From NCBI GenBank assembly GCA_963377175.1, contig CAUJNA010003744.1, positions 243,128 through 307,127 of the forward strand: 64,000 bases of DNA, in the 5' to 3' direction. The notes beneath the pieces were generated by a model, which saw only the letters and a list, made by a program, of their open reading frames with translations, had not been told where the DNA came from and made no database searches. The position numbers were made by a program, and so were the translations under genes. This document shows, piece by piece, positions 11,751-22,806 of the stretch (within the stretch, counting starts at the first letter, position 1; each line of letters begins with the position of its first letter). This stretch comes from Effrenium voratum. Taxonomy: Eukaryota; Sar; Dinophyceae; Suessiales; Symbiodiniaceae.

Positions 11751-13395
11751 ACTGGCTCCAACCCTCGTCTACCGGGTCTTGATTGTGGCTTACATGTTGA
11801 AACAACCATTCTTTAAGCATATTTTAAGAAAACTTTTAAGCCACAAAAAAAGGGTACCCTCAAAAGACACACCCGGGAAAACTTCCCCTAGAACATTTGA
11901 TTTCATCCCCCCCCCCCCAACATCTTGGTTTGCTCAAGCTGTCTGGTTTACCGGGTTTGGGTTGGTGGGTTGCGGGGTTACCTTCCCTTCTGGCTTAAAC
12001 CACCAAGGGTTCCAATCCCCTGGCACCAATCCAAACCACCTATGTCGAGTAAGGTGGTCTTTTGCGTAGGACGGCAAGCATGGTGCATTAGCAGATGCCG
12101 TGCCCTCAGCCGGCCTGGTCGACAGGTTGCTCGGACAAAGCACGCATTGAGCACGCCCATTTCACTTTGCTCGGGTTGATGCCCAGTTTGGGTAGTCATC
12201 CACTTTAGGAACCCACATGAAGGGATTTGTGCCGTGTTTCACTCTGGTGTAATCATGCTGTGGCGAGCCATCGTTGTTGTTGTTGCTGCTAAAACGCAGC
12301 AGTCTGGAACATCTAGTGGACCTTTGCCCAACGATGTTTGGCCAACCAAGCCAAACACCAAGTGGGATCACGAAGCTTTAGCTAGTTTGTTTGACACTGA
12401 TTGGTTGCCCAGCAGCAAGCAGCAGATCAACAACCAGCCCAGGGTTAGGGCCAATCCGCTAGCGATACAGGGCTTGAGCTTCTGAATGATCAGAAAGATA
12501 AAAGAAGAGCTTTGCGGTGGCCCCTTTGTACTCCCGTGTCGGGTGGGTTTTCTCCCAAATTCAGCCAACAAAAAACGCCTACACTCCTGCAGCAACAGGG
12601 AACCCAACAGGCAATCCGTTTTGGAACATTTTTTTGTTGGGACCGTCCTTTTTCTTTCGCAGGGCATTACGCTTTTTGACCCGTGATAACCCATTGTCCC
12701 AAATTTCGGGGGTCTCCTATGTCAAATTATGTGACATAGAGGCCCTATCGGTATGTCAGTGGGAAACCAACAGGACGCCTTTGAAGGGATCCAGCAACTG
12801 CCTTCAGATGTCTTTGAACATGTCAACGTAGCGGGCCTTCTTGAAGGCACCTCGAATTGGGCACGGTTCCACGATCCTACCATCGCCCACTGAGGCTGAC
12901 AGCACCGCGTTGTAGTGGAGTTCTTCTCATTTTCTTTTTTTTTGGGGGGCCGATAGCCCACCCAGGTCATGGGGGTGACTTCACGTCAAAATCGAGGGTG
13001 TATAGCTAAAATGCACTGTTCAAACACGAGATTCCAGGAAGGAGCTCATGGCATTTCATTTGGTTTCACATTGCGTCCAATCTGCTGGTGTGGAGGGTAT
13101 CACACTACTTACACTTCGCCATGCCAGTAACGTGAGGGAATGCAGCCTGTTGATCCCGGGAAAGTGAAGGCGAGTAAGGACAGTCCGATTCAACCACATT
13201 CAGATGCGGCCCTTTCCCTTTGATTGCGACTCGTATGGGCATGTGTATTTTGAAGTGTGCACGCCTTTTTCAGCCTGGCTTAGAGGGAATCCGGCCCACT
13301 TGAGTACGTTTGAGAGCTGCAAACACTTCAAAAGTGCAAACCTTTCAGGTCAGGCTCGGAGACTGGCACACCAGCATTGTGAATGCCTTTGCATG
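11751..13395. other. No gene seen
   Basis: No exon-like block stands out. One copy of the GGGAAACCAACAGGA motif is at 12761-12780. Short frames are present on both strands without coding character. Confidence 0.4.
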
Positions 13396-13399
13396 TCTT

Positions 13400-13802
<403 letters not shown>

Positions 13803-14249
13803 TGATACTGCACAGTGAAGTCTGGAGTTTGCATGGGGTCCAGCAACCCGAGCCTGAGTATGGCTTGGGCCGAGACGGGCCGAGACTAGCTCAAGGACCC
13901 TCTGCAAGGCGCTATGCCAGATGCAAATAAGTAGATGCACCCGCACGTGCAAGACAAACACCCAGCAGGCCCAGCAGTTCCAAGTCTTGCTCTGGCAAAG
14001 GGGAGATGTCGTAAGAAAGAGTGCGTGAACATTTATCCGGATGACTACCGGAATTGCCACAAGACCGCAGCAAGCAAGCTTCTCACAGTCAACCAACGGA
14101 AAGTTGCAGAAATGACAAATCCTCAGAAGCTGCGGTGGAGCAACAGGGCGAGCCGAGCACAGAATGTACACAGCGATTCGCCACTCCGCGCATCCCTAGG
14201 GTCAAGAACAATTTAGAGATTAGTTCCCATCTCTGTTCTTGCGCGAACC

Positions 14250-14990
14250 ATGGGTGCGGCATCAAGTCATGCAGGCTATGCCTGTGAACGCCATTGTCAA
14301 GCATTGTGCAGTGAACCTGTTGTGCAAGCACGGCAATGCAAGGCTCGCTTCATGAAGATGCTTGGACCCATACCGATCAACCATGAGGCCCTATTTCAGC
14401 TTCAGGAACATGGCTTTCTGCAAACTAGGAATTGGGTTCCAGACTTCCCTTTTCACAAGCTCTTCCCGGGAGGTTCACAGGTCAACCGATATGAGTCAAC
14501 GGTGGCCTATGCATATACGGTGGGCAATGTTTTTGCATATGAGGTCAATCAGCTTCTGCTCAAGGAAGACTTGGACCAGCTCTTCCACTTGTATGGGTTT
14601 GTCGTGAAATGCCTTTGGTCGTACATTCAGATGATGCAGGAGTGGTATGGCGCAGAACAGACTCTGTACCGTGGTATGCGACTGTCGGAAATTGAGCTCG
14701 GCGAGTATCGTGCTGGAGCATGCATGTCATGGTCAGCTTTTTCAAGTACATCGACCGACATGGAGCAAGCTCTTGAGTTTGCACAGGGCAGCTACGCTCA
14801 GTCACGCGGTGGGGTCCCGGTCTTGTTTGCGATCAAAACACTGACCAGAGGTGCGCCTATCATGCAGTGGTCCAAGTATCCGCATGAGAACGAGGTGTTG
14901 CTCGATCCTTTCCAGGCCTTTAAGGTGCTCAAGGTGGAGACGGTTGATTCCTTGTTCGTGATTACGCTCAGCACAGTTGTTCTTCGCTGA
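14250..14990 (+). CDS. Arginine-type mono-ADP-ribosyltransferase
   Basis: An uninterrupted 246-codon gene, predicted to move ADP-ribose from NAD+ to a protein arginine. The R-S-ExE signature of the ART clade is visible: Arg141 in TLYRGM, the strand SAFSSTS at 162-168, and Glu213-Asn-Glu215 in HENEVLLDPFQAFKV. ExE, rather than a lone Glu, is the arginine-specific form. Residues 40-130 would be the helical N-terminal half of the fold. The start is chosen for its good context (aaccATGG) and because it gives MGAASS, which fits an N-myristoylation signal (Gly2, Ser6), so membrane attachment is possible. No signal peptide or membrane helix is visible. It is intronless while nearby genes look intron-rich, which suggests reverse-transcribed origin, but I found no spliced-leader relict upstream. 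Known in the family: NAD+-dependent arginine modification. Target and physiological role are unknown. Confidence 0.85.
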   Translation: MGAASSHAGYACERHCQALCSEPVVQARQCKARFMKMLGPIPINHEALFQLQEHGFLQTRNWVPDFPFHKLFPGGSQVNRYESTVAYAYTVGNVFAYEVNQLLLKEDLDQLFHLYGFVVKCLWSYIQMMQEWYGAEQTLYRGMRLSEIELGEYRAGACMSWSAFSSTSTDMEQALEFAQGSYAQSRGGVPVLFAIKTLTRGAPIMQWSKYPHENEVLLDPFQAFKVLKVETVDSLFVITLSTVVLR

Positions 14991-15646
14991 AGGAGGGCCT
15001 TGCTGCCTTGCCGACATGATGATCCCTCTCTTTCGTGATTTGCAACCGCCTGAAATGGCATCTTGGCAGGATTTTTGATTCTCGTGAATTAGCGCAGCTC
15101 TTGTCAGGCGGCTGACTCACAGACAAGAAAGTGCAGAACGACTTGAAACTGACTTTGTTGCAGCCTGGATTGTAGGTCATCTGAATGTACTTGATTGTGC
15201 AGTTGTCACAATTTGAGCCGGGGTTGACGTACGTCTAACTCTATGTCCACACAGATGTCGAGTCCCCATCAATACTCAACACATCGTCTTCTGTCTCCGC
15301 GTTCCCAGGAACTTGGGCGCTGTTTCAGAATTGTACTTGCAGCAAGTTTCAGTCCCTTTTCCACTCACTCCTGGCCCATGTACAAACCTTACAGCCATTC
15401 AGCTCAATTTGGGACCCCGCACGGTTGTGAAGTTTCCCGTGGTGCAGTTCACAGTCTAGAAGTCTGTAGGGGTCCTTCTAGCTTAGTTTGGTTGAAAAGA
15501 GTTGGTAGACCCATACATTTTTCTGAGTCCAAGCCCGACCTTTCCACCTTCTTCCCTTGGTTGACCTTTGCTTTCTCCTCCGGGGCGCTTTTGGTTGGGG
15601 GGAGAGGAGGCTTGGGGCTTTGGGCGCTCGAACCGCGCGAGCTGAG

Positions 15647-15690
15647 GGCGAATGGCTGCTGTGCGGCAATTACTTCCGGCGCGGGCTCCC
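15647..15690 (+). CDS. Candidate internal exon, unknown protein
   Basis: After GCTGAG the frame reads GEWLLCGNYFRRG, a typical globular composition in GC-rich sequence. The right boundary is unclear. Another frame (ELRANGCCAAITSGAG) is also open. Confidence 0.28.
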
Positions 15691-16193
15691 AAACCCGGGC
15701 TTCCAAAAGGTCTCCATCAGCCTAGTCGGGTGGTTCCAAGAGGCCCAGGCCCTTTGGGGTTGGGTTGTCTCCAGAATTGGACGGATTCCTCGACAAGGGG
15801 AGTTTTCCTTGGTTTTTCCTGACATGCCCCTGCTTTTGAAAGGACTGTTGTGTGCTCCTGTGAGTGCAGCCCCGGAGTTGCATCCCAATTTGCTAAGCCA
15901 TACCTACATGCCGCAGATTGAGTTGTGTAAGTCTTGGGCCATTCTGTGCTACACGTGGCAAAGTGCCTTTGGGAGTCATAAAGCCTGGGAACCCACGACT
16001 CGACGAGTGGGGAGGATCCGTACCGATTTTGCTTGCATGGAATGTGCCCAAAGTTAGCGACCGGCTTCTTGGTTCCTGATTTTGACAGCCTATTTCTTTT
16101 TCACGCGGCTGAGCTCGCTTGTTCACGGTCCGGGCAGATTCCGCTCGCTTGCTTCACATGACAAATCTCTGTCTGCGCTATATCTCTAAGAAT

Positions 16194-16315
16194 TCCATTC
16201 TTTCCAGGGATCCTTCTTTTCAGGAAACCATCAAACTCCCAGGGGAGACAGCCGGCTGTTGAAAAGAACGATGGTTGAAAAGAATGGACAAGGAATCAAC
16301 CCCTAGATCCATTTG
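16194..16315. repeat. Fold-back repeat family A, copy 2
   Basis: It starts CCATTCTTTCCAGGGATCCT and ends AAAAGAATGG...ATCAACCCCTAGA. The 5' CCATTCTTT and the internal AAAGAATGG are inverted copies. This is the clearest member of the family at 8008 and 22591. Confidence 0.7.
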
Positions 16316-17638
16316 GAGTCCTCACACCTCCAGATACCCGCGCGGCCAGGCAGCAGTTGCAAAGAGAAGCCAGCCTGAGGCAAAACGGACTGCCCGGCTT
16401 CAGTGAGCTTCCGACTTGGGGGTCTTCCGGAAATAACCCAATTGGGGCCCTTGGTTTGCTCCGGTCCAACTTTTGAGGTCTCGGGTTTTGGGAAGTGACT
16501 GTTTCCCAACGTAACAGACATGTCGAATCATTTGCAGGGGGTCGAGTCGAAGGCCAACCCAAAGGAAACTCAAGAAGCAGGCGGTTTAAATCAAGTGATA
16601 GCGGCTGACATATGCTTGAAACAAGGGGTTGCATCCCCTTTGTCCCTGCGACCATGTCAGGTTGGGTCAAAGCTGGTTTCCGCTACTTCAAGCTATCGCT
16701 GAGAGTGACGTTGGCAAATGCTTCAAGTGGCAGCAACGGTGGCACGCAGTGTGAACCGAGCTTCGGATCTTGTTTCCCAGGCGCCCATGCAAATGTGAGA
16801 ATGTTGCACGGCAGATCTGGTTTGGGGGATCTCCTTTGGAAAGTGTGCTAAGTCGGGAACTCTCTCCAGGCTTCGGGGACGCCCCCCCCCGAATGATGAG
16901 GCTTGCCTATTGGTTACTCCACCATCCACCCAATTCCGGGTGGCCACTGCCTCAATTTGTCGTGGTTTCAGCGGTCAGCAGATCCCAAGCGGGTCAGTGG
17001 AGATAGTGGAGTATAGCTCCAGCCGCGATTTTGGGTCAACTTGTTTATAACCGAGTTTGGGGTGTGAGTCATTTGCATCTGTCTCTATGGGTTGCCACCC
17101 TTCAGCTTTCCCTGAACTCAATCCCCATGAGAGGTACCATCCGGTCAATATCCAGCAGTTCAGACATCGGTTGCAACCTTTGATGTTTGCCCACATGCGG
17201 CCCTCGGCTGATGCGCAGGCCAAAAGTGTTGGTCAAGCCGATAGTGGGCCTGCAGAATGAGGCCGCCTTTTGCAAGGAGTTCGGGCGGGGTATGTTTGTT
17301 GTTTCACCCAGCCAGCCTGGGCCGTCTTGGGGTCCCTAATTTTGTGGGATGAGGACACGTTCTTTCAGGTTGCTACTTTCCATGAGTGGCACGGGGATTC
17401 CCTTACGCTGTACAGAAACATGGTTGTGGGAAATTGGGATGGGCCACTTACGATCTCACGAGAGCCCCGTGAAAGTGACAAAATGTAGGAATGGCCCGTT
17501 TCGATGTCTCAGCAAGGTCTATTTTGCACAAACCACCTGCAGAACGGTGCCGGCCTTTCCCATTTTCCACAAGCCCATGGGGCCGAGCTTTTGTGGTCGG
17601 CCGGGAGCAGCGGTGTTTTAGCGAGCTTCCGCGGCCAG

Positions 17639-17700
17639 GGCAACACGTGTTACCTGAACGCCATTTTGCAGTGTCTTGTACATACACCGTTACTTTATCA
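17639..17700 (+). CDS. Ubiquitin-specific protease, cysteine-box exon
   Basis: A 62-nt exon between CGGCCAG|GGC and TTTATCA|GCCGCG (a GC donor) reads GNTCYLNAILQCLVHTPLLY. This is the Cys box of peptidase family C19 (USP/UBP); Cys encoded at 17648-17650 would be the catalytic nucleophile that cleaves ubiquitin isopeptide bonds. The family consensus (GNTCYLN..LQCL..TP.L) matches at nearly every position. I could not find the later QQDA and histidine boxes in the window. Upstream codons in the same frame (GSSGVLASFRGQ) may belong to intron. About 190 bases downstream the sequence becomes poly-C and TTTAGGG repeat. The gene is therefore truncated, or its remaining exons are too short or too distant for me to see. 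Confidence 0.6.
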
Positions 17701-17887
17701 GCCGCGCGCTCAGCTTTTTTGCCGAGGACGTAGTACAAAGGGCCCAGCTATGGACCCAGCTGGTCTTTTCTCCACTAGCCCCCCGAACCGCTACCCTCGT
17801 GTCATGGGAGACATGGTATATATGGTACAGCGTTGCCAGCCCCCCCCCCCGCCCACCAATGCCCCCCCCCCCTGTGGTTGTGGTCCT

Positions 17888-18315
17888 GTGGTTGGGTTGT
17901 GGTGGTTTAGGGTTGGTTTAGAATTGGTTTAGGGTATATTTAGGGTGTATTTAGGGTTAGTTTAGGGTTGGTTTAGGGTTGGTTTATGTTGATTTAGGGT
18001 GGTTTAGGGTTGGTTTAGGGTTGGTTTAGGTTTACGGTTTAGGGTTTGGTTTAGGGTGTATTTAGGGTTGGTTTAGGGTTAGTTTAGGGTTGGTTTAGGG
18101 TTGGTTTAGGGTTGGCTTAGGTTTAGGGTTTATTGTTTAGGGATTGGTTTAGGGTGCATTTGGGGTTAGTTTAGGGTTGGTTTAGGGTTAGTTTACGGTT
18201 GGTTTATGTTGATTTAGGGTTGGTTTAGGTTTAGAGGTCTACGGTTTAGGGTTTGGTTTAGAGGGTATTTAGGGTTCGTTTAGGGTTAGTTTAGGGTTGG
18301 TTTATGGTTGGTTGC
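17888..18315 (+). repeat. Degenerate interstitial TTTAGGG tract
   Basis: Dozens of TTTAGGG cores sit mostly in an 11-base period (TTTAGGGTTGG), with variants TTTAGGGTTAG and TTTAGGGTGTA. TTTAGGG is the plant-type telomere repeat, also reported for dinoflagellates. The tract is not a pure array and lies between ordinary sequences, so it looks like an interstitial or expanded telomere-like satellite rather than a chromosome end. G/C-rich low-complexity DNA follows to 18480. Confidence 0.85.
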
Positions 18316-18869
18316 GGGTTGGCTTGTCCTGGGGGTGGGGTTGCCGGGGTGTCGGGGTGCGAGTTCAGGGGGTCGGGGTGGGACCGTAGGTGACAGGATC
18401 CGGGGGCTCGGGGTCTCGGGCCGGGGGGGGGGGGTCCTGGGGGACCCATACCATATGGGGGGGGGGGGGTAGCAACACGGAACACGGGACCATATATGAC
18501 CACCATAGCCACTGCGAGGGTACTCCATGTTAGGCCTCTGATGAGTGGTTTGGGGGGATCTGCTCTTGAGGTTTTTGAGCTAGAGCAAAGGAAAGCAAAC
18601 CCACCCCAGCTCGAGGGTTTCAGAATTCGGGGAAGTGAAGCGTGCAGGTGCGTGACTTTCGTAGCGCAGAAAATACTTGAAAGGTAGCTTGAGTAGGTAG
18701 CGCGTGCGAACAGATAGCTCTCTCAGATAGCTTACAGAAGATCAGATGGCCTGTGCGAAAAGAAAGCGTATGCAGATAGTTTGCGCGATGATAAGATGAA
18801 GAAGGGATGAACGCATGCGGGGGGGGGGGGGGAACAAAAAAAACATGCGTGGGCGTGTGGCGGGGTCTG

Positions 18870-19205
18870 CGTCGATGTCAGCCACCTCTGTCTCCAAGCA
18901 TGTCTGGCGCGGGTGCGGCACGGTGTTTCGATTGCGTGGTAAGCGCAGTGCTTTCGCAAGGTCAGCTTTCGCAAGGCGAGGTACAGATTTGCGTGGCAGG
19001 CGCAGCGCTTTTGCAAGGTCAAGTGCAGATTTCGTGGCAGGCACATCACTTTTTGCAGATTTCGTGGCAGGTGCAGCACTTCCGCAAGGTCAGGTGCAGA
19101 TTTCGTGCAGGAGCAGCGCTTTGGCAAGGCCGGGTGCAGATTGCGCGGCAGGCGCAGCAGTTTCGCAGGGCAGGCGCAGCAAATTGGCAGGGTCAGGTGC
19201 AGATT
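18870..19205 (+). repeat. GTGGCAGGCGCAGC tandem repeat
   Basis: At least seven imperfect units of about 40-50 bases carry GGCAGG(C/T)GCAGC, TT(T/C)(G/C)GCAAGG and TC(A/G)(A/G)GTGCAGATTTCGTG. The reverse complement of the same unit recurs at 60385-60490 and 60630-60770, and relics occur near 34508-34610. A frame is open across it, but the repetition makes a real protein doubtful. Confidence 0.75.
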
Positions 19206-19261
19206 TCTTTGTCTGTGAGTACGCTGACCTTCGGGTCAGCGCTATATTTTGAAGCACCTCC

Positions 19262-19515
19262 TCTCACTGGACTATCAAAAAGAGAAAAGAAAGAGAAAGA
19301 CAAAGATAAAGAGAACAATGAAGAGAAAGAAAAAGAGAAAGAGAAAGAAAAGATAAAGGAAAGAGAAAGAGAAAAGAACGAGAACGAAAAGAAAGAGAAA
19401 GAGAAAGGAGAAAGAGAAAGAGATGAGAAAAAGAAAGCGGAAACAAAGAGAAAGAAACGAGAACAGAAAGACCCTGAAAAGAGGCGAGAGAGAGAGAGAG
19501 AGGAAAAAAAAACAG
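19262..19515 (+). repeat. Polypurine (GAAA/GAGA) tract
   Basis: About 250 bases of nearly pure A/G follow the 18870 repeat. The Lys/Glu-rich frame is an artefact. At 60493-60590 the complementary (TC)n tract is again next to the same repeat family, in inverted order. Confidence 0.9.
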
Positions 19516-19992
19516 AGAGAACTATAGTTTGCAAATTTTCTAGAAACTTCCGACCACTTGTTTTGCCGGCTCTATGTTAAACAGACCCATTTTGGAGAGG
19601 GTTCCCTATTCAAGTCACAAATACCTAATTTGGCCCATTTTGGCTTGACCCAGGTCTCTGTGCGAGCTGCCATCGCAGTACCTTAAGAAAGAGGACAGGG
19701 TGAGGGGTGAGAAAGAGCGGATACGAGCCAGAAAAAGGTCTCCTTTTTCCCCAGCCAGGTTTCTCCCCAGATATTTTCTCAAGGATTATTGCTGGTTCGC
19801 TGGTAATCGGCAGCCGGGTACACTCCAGACGGCAGTGCACGTTTCTTTCCTCCACAGAGACAGATGTGTCTTGCCTGGCGCCTGAGGATTGGCTTGGGTG
19901 TCCTTCGGCTTTGCTTTTCACCCTTTGGTTCTTCCGATGTGTCCCCAATTTGGGGCGAAACCTCCCCCGGGTGGCCTGATTCAAAACGTCAG

Positions 19993-20046
19993 GACGGAAG
20001 ACGATGGCTCGCCGAATTCCGGCAGCTCTACGAGGGCATGTGTGAG
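19993..20046 (+). CDS. Candidate internal exon, unknown protein
   Basis: A 54-nt, phase-0 block between CGTCAG|GAC and GTGAG|GCC reads DGRRWLAEFRQLYEGMCE, a convincing helix-like sequence. Both borders match the AG|G and AG|GC rule. No family is recognised. Confidence 0.4.
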
Positions 20047-20276
20047 GCCGGGCTTTCGGGGTAGTTTGTTTTTCTTTTAGACCCGTGCCCTTTTCGGATG
20101 CCGAGCCGTCCGGAAATGGAGTTGTTAGATGTTGAAGAATGACAAGAATATCTTGGCGGATGTTGTTGATGGGGGCAGCCCCCCCCGCAAGTCACCCACC
20201 AAAAATACCAGCAACATTTCGCGAGTTGACTGGGGATGTCTCCCCTGCTTTCGTGCTTAAGACCTCAGCCTCCCAG

Positions 20277-20355
20277 GCGGAAGACAGGGGCAGACCAGCC
20301 ACTTCCTCGAACATCGCGGAGCCAGTCCCCCAGTCCCGAGTTGCCATGCGCCTTG
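20277..20355 (+). CDS. Candidate internal exon, unknown protein
   Basis: A 79-nt block between CTCCCAG|GCG and CGCCTTG|GTGAGG, the best GT donor in this area, reads AEDRGRPATSSNIAEPVPQS then RVAMRL. It is a hydrophilic, probably disordered segment. Confidence 0.42.
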
Positions 20356-20892
20356 GTGAGGCCGCAGCGGTTTTTCGAGTTTCTTCTTGGGTAGGGCAGC
20401 TGCAAACCTCGGGTTTTGGACAAATGTGCAGGTGCTCCCCGAAAACGGTGATGACTCACAAGGAGCTTTCAGGTTTTGGGCATGGCAGCTGTGGGCGTTT
20501 GGAAGTGGAAGTTCCGAGGCGTACCATGTCCGTTTGTGTCACAACAGGAGCTCCAATAAGGGTCGATCTCCGTTTGGTTTCCGAGAAAAAGACACGAGGC
20601 GTGTGGCGTTGGCACCTTTGGCACCCAGGCTCATTACCGCGAACAAGGAGTTCTCTCGGGGCCAACAGGCGAGAGTCCAAGCCTGGGTGGCTGGAAGTTC
20701 CGGCGGGAGTGCAGATGTCCTTTCAAAAAGAAGCTGGGCGTTGCGGCAACATTTAAGACCGTCCTTTTGGGGGTCTCCCCTTTCTGGTAAAGGGACGCAT
20801 TGAAATCAAAAGGGCCGAAAGGACACCAGAACCGACAGGGAACCTGGGCGGTCCCGGAAGCTTCGGTCGGCGCGTAACGGCTCAGCCGCAAG

Positions 20893-20930
20893 GCGGACGC
20901 CCACGAGGCGTTCATGTTCATCATCTCCAG
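20893..20930 (+). CDS. Candidate small exon, unknown protein
   Basis: A 38-nt block between CGCAAG|GCG and CTCCAG|GTGCGG reads ADAHEAFMFIIS in one frame. That frame does not match the end phase of the 20277 exon, so another exon would have to lie between them. This is a weak call. Confidence 0.25.
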
Positions 20931-21651
20931 GTGCGGGTCTCAGCACGCTCAACCCTTTAAGGGGCAGTCTGCAGGCGCATGTGCGTGTGTGTGTGGTCAT
21001 CTTCGACCCATCACAGTTGGTCAAAACGAGATTGCTTGCGTCATGTTCAAAGCGGACGTACAGATGTTTGAGGAATTGTGCGCCTGCCGGAACGAGTTGA
21101 CGCATGTCTAACTGGAAGTGTTGAGATTTGTTGTAGCTATGAATGTCCAAGATAGAACCTCCCTCCAAAAGTGGGTATGGGTCAAAATAGCGGGACCCTG
21201 AAGCCTTTTGAACTTTGGGTTTTCGTTAAAGCCAAGCTCACCCACGTACACGATCCTCACAAGAGCGGCGCTTGTGACACAGTTCAAAGGGTTCCTGGCT
21301 GTGCATCCCCGATTTCGGGCGAGTGCGGCAAAGCCAGCAATTTGGCGTACCATGAAATCCGAGGGAGAGGATCTGAATCACACTCAGTCCTGTTGGCATA
21401 TCTTTTTTTGAGGGGATGCGGGTTTCCTTTAAACTTTAATGTCAACTACTAAAACAAACGGTGCGCTTTAACCCCCGATGGGTTACTCTGAAGTAATATA
21501 CCCATAATCCGACACCTAGAAACAATAGAATCTTCTTTTACCTACCAGAGATCGTTGATGATACAACTGCTAAACAATTACAACCTGCACCGCAAATATG
21601 GTGGTCGCTACATGGCTCCGTTCTATTGTGGGGCTATGTATACATAATATG

Positions 21652-21705
21652 TATATAATGTATATATATATATACATAGATATATATATATATATATATA
21701 TATAG
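21652..21705. repeat. (TA)n microsatellite
   Basis: Alternating TA/CATA repeat with no coding content. Confidence 0.95.
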
Positions 21706-21813
21706 TGTCGTTAAGTCATGCGCCTTTTTCACGGGGCCCGAAAACACCGAGAGAGGCCTTCGGTTCCCATCCCCCCGACTCCCGACTCCCGCCCCTCGCG
21801 CCCTTCGAGCGAG

Positions 21814-21890
21814 GCTGTTGGACGCGTGCCTCGTGGTGGGCGACGGCAACGGCGCCTCCCCGGCGGGCGCCAGCTACGCCGTGCGGGAGA
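21814..21890 (+). CDS. Candidate internal exon, unknown protein
   Basis: After CGAGCGAG the frame reads LLDACLVVGDGNGASPAGAS then YAVRE, ending before GTCGAA. The glycine-rich turn after a hydrophobic strand looks like a genuine folded domain, but I cannot name it. It is GC-rich against AT-rich sequence just upstream. Confidence 0.45.
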
Positions 21891-22590
21891 GTCGAAGCGG
21901 TCGACGGGATCCCCCGGCTCTTGGGTGTCGGTGTTGGGTCGAAAAGTATGCAGCCAGGATGGCCAGAAGGGGTCCTTCTTGGGTTAGTTTTGTTAGAAAA
22001 CATCACTCTGGCTCGCATATTTCTTTTCTCCAGAAGCCATGGAAAGGAGACCTAGCGGGACTATCAACTCGTCGCCGGTTGTCGGTTCTCAGTCTCGCTT
22101 GGGTCGCCGGGGACGGGGGTCGTTTTTTCGCTCCTGGCTGCTGGGTCACTTAGAGTGACAGTTCGGCTCAGGAGAGCCTGGAGCGCAGCAGCTTGATTGG
22201 TCACGTCTTTGGTATGGACCTCGGGCGCGGGCCTCGAGGCCTCGAGGTGCGAGAAGCCGCCGGCCTCGTAGGTCTCTTGTCTTTTTTTTTTTGGTTTTTT
22301 TGTAGGTTTTGAAGGGATTGGTTCTCGAAATCCTCTGGCAAGTTTGGGGTCCGTGCCCATCTTTTGGGGCCTTGCCCTGTGACACACACATCCCTCCGTG
22401 CTGTCGGGGATTGGGCACTCCTGAAATTCAGCCTTGGACCTCACATGGTGGTTGAAGGGAAGCACCTTCCAAAGGTTATCAAATGAGAAGGGATGTTTTG
22501 CGGCATGTTCGCTTGAGGCCCAGCGTTGCGCCCTGTAGATTCTTTGCCGTGCGTTTTGGGTAGATCATTTTGAAGCTCTAGGGGTGACTT

Positions 22591-22700
22591 CCCCATTCTT
22601 TCCATCCTTCTTTCTGGAAACCCAACCACCAAACACCCCGGGGAAATCAACGGCTGGTTTTTGGGGCTGAAAATAATGGAAAAGGGATCAACCCCTAGAA
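22591..22700. repeat. Fold-back repeat family A, copy 3
   Basis: It has CCCATTCTTTCCATCC at the left and ATAATGGAAAAGGGATCAACCCCTAGA at the right (in order, with gaps). It is more diverged than the copies at 8008 and 16194, and its middle differs. Confidence 0.6.
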
Positions 22701-22760
22701 AAGCGAAGTTTTGATCACTCAAGGCCTTCAGTCCGCTCGGATGCGCCGCTGGAGCTGCCC

Positions 22761-22806
22761 AGGCAAAGAGTGCGATGCAAGAGCTGCAGCTATAGCTCCA
22801 TCAAGT
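22761..22806 (+). CDS. Weak exon candidate
   Basis: A block after GCCCAG reads KECDARAAAIAPS and ends near a GTCACAG donor-like site. It is supported only by junction-like edges. Confidence 0.18.

Noticed and set aside
17888..18315. True chromosome end
   Set aside because: Units are degenerate with an 11-base period, and ordinary sequence lies on both sides.
19631..19656. Second spliced-leader relict (CCCATTTTGGCTTGACCC)
   Set aside because: Only 11 consecutive bases match and the terminal CTCAAG is absent; CCATTTTGG is common in spacers here.
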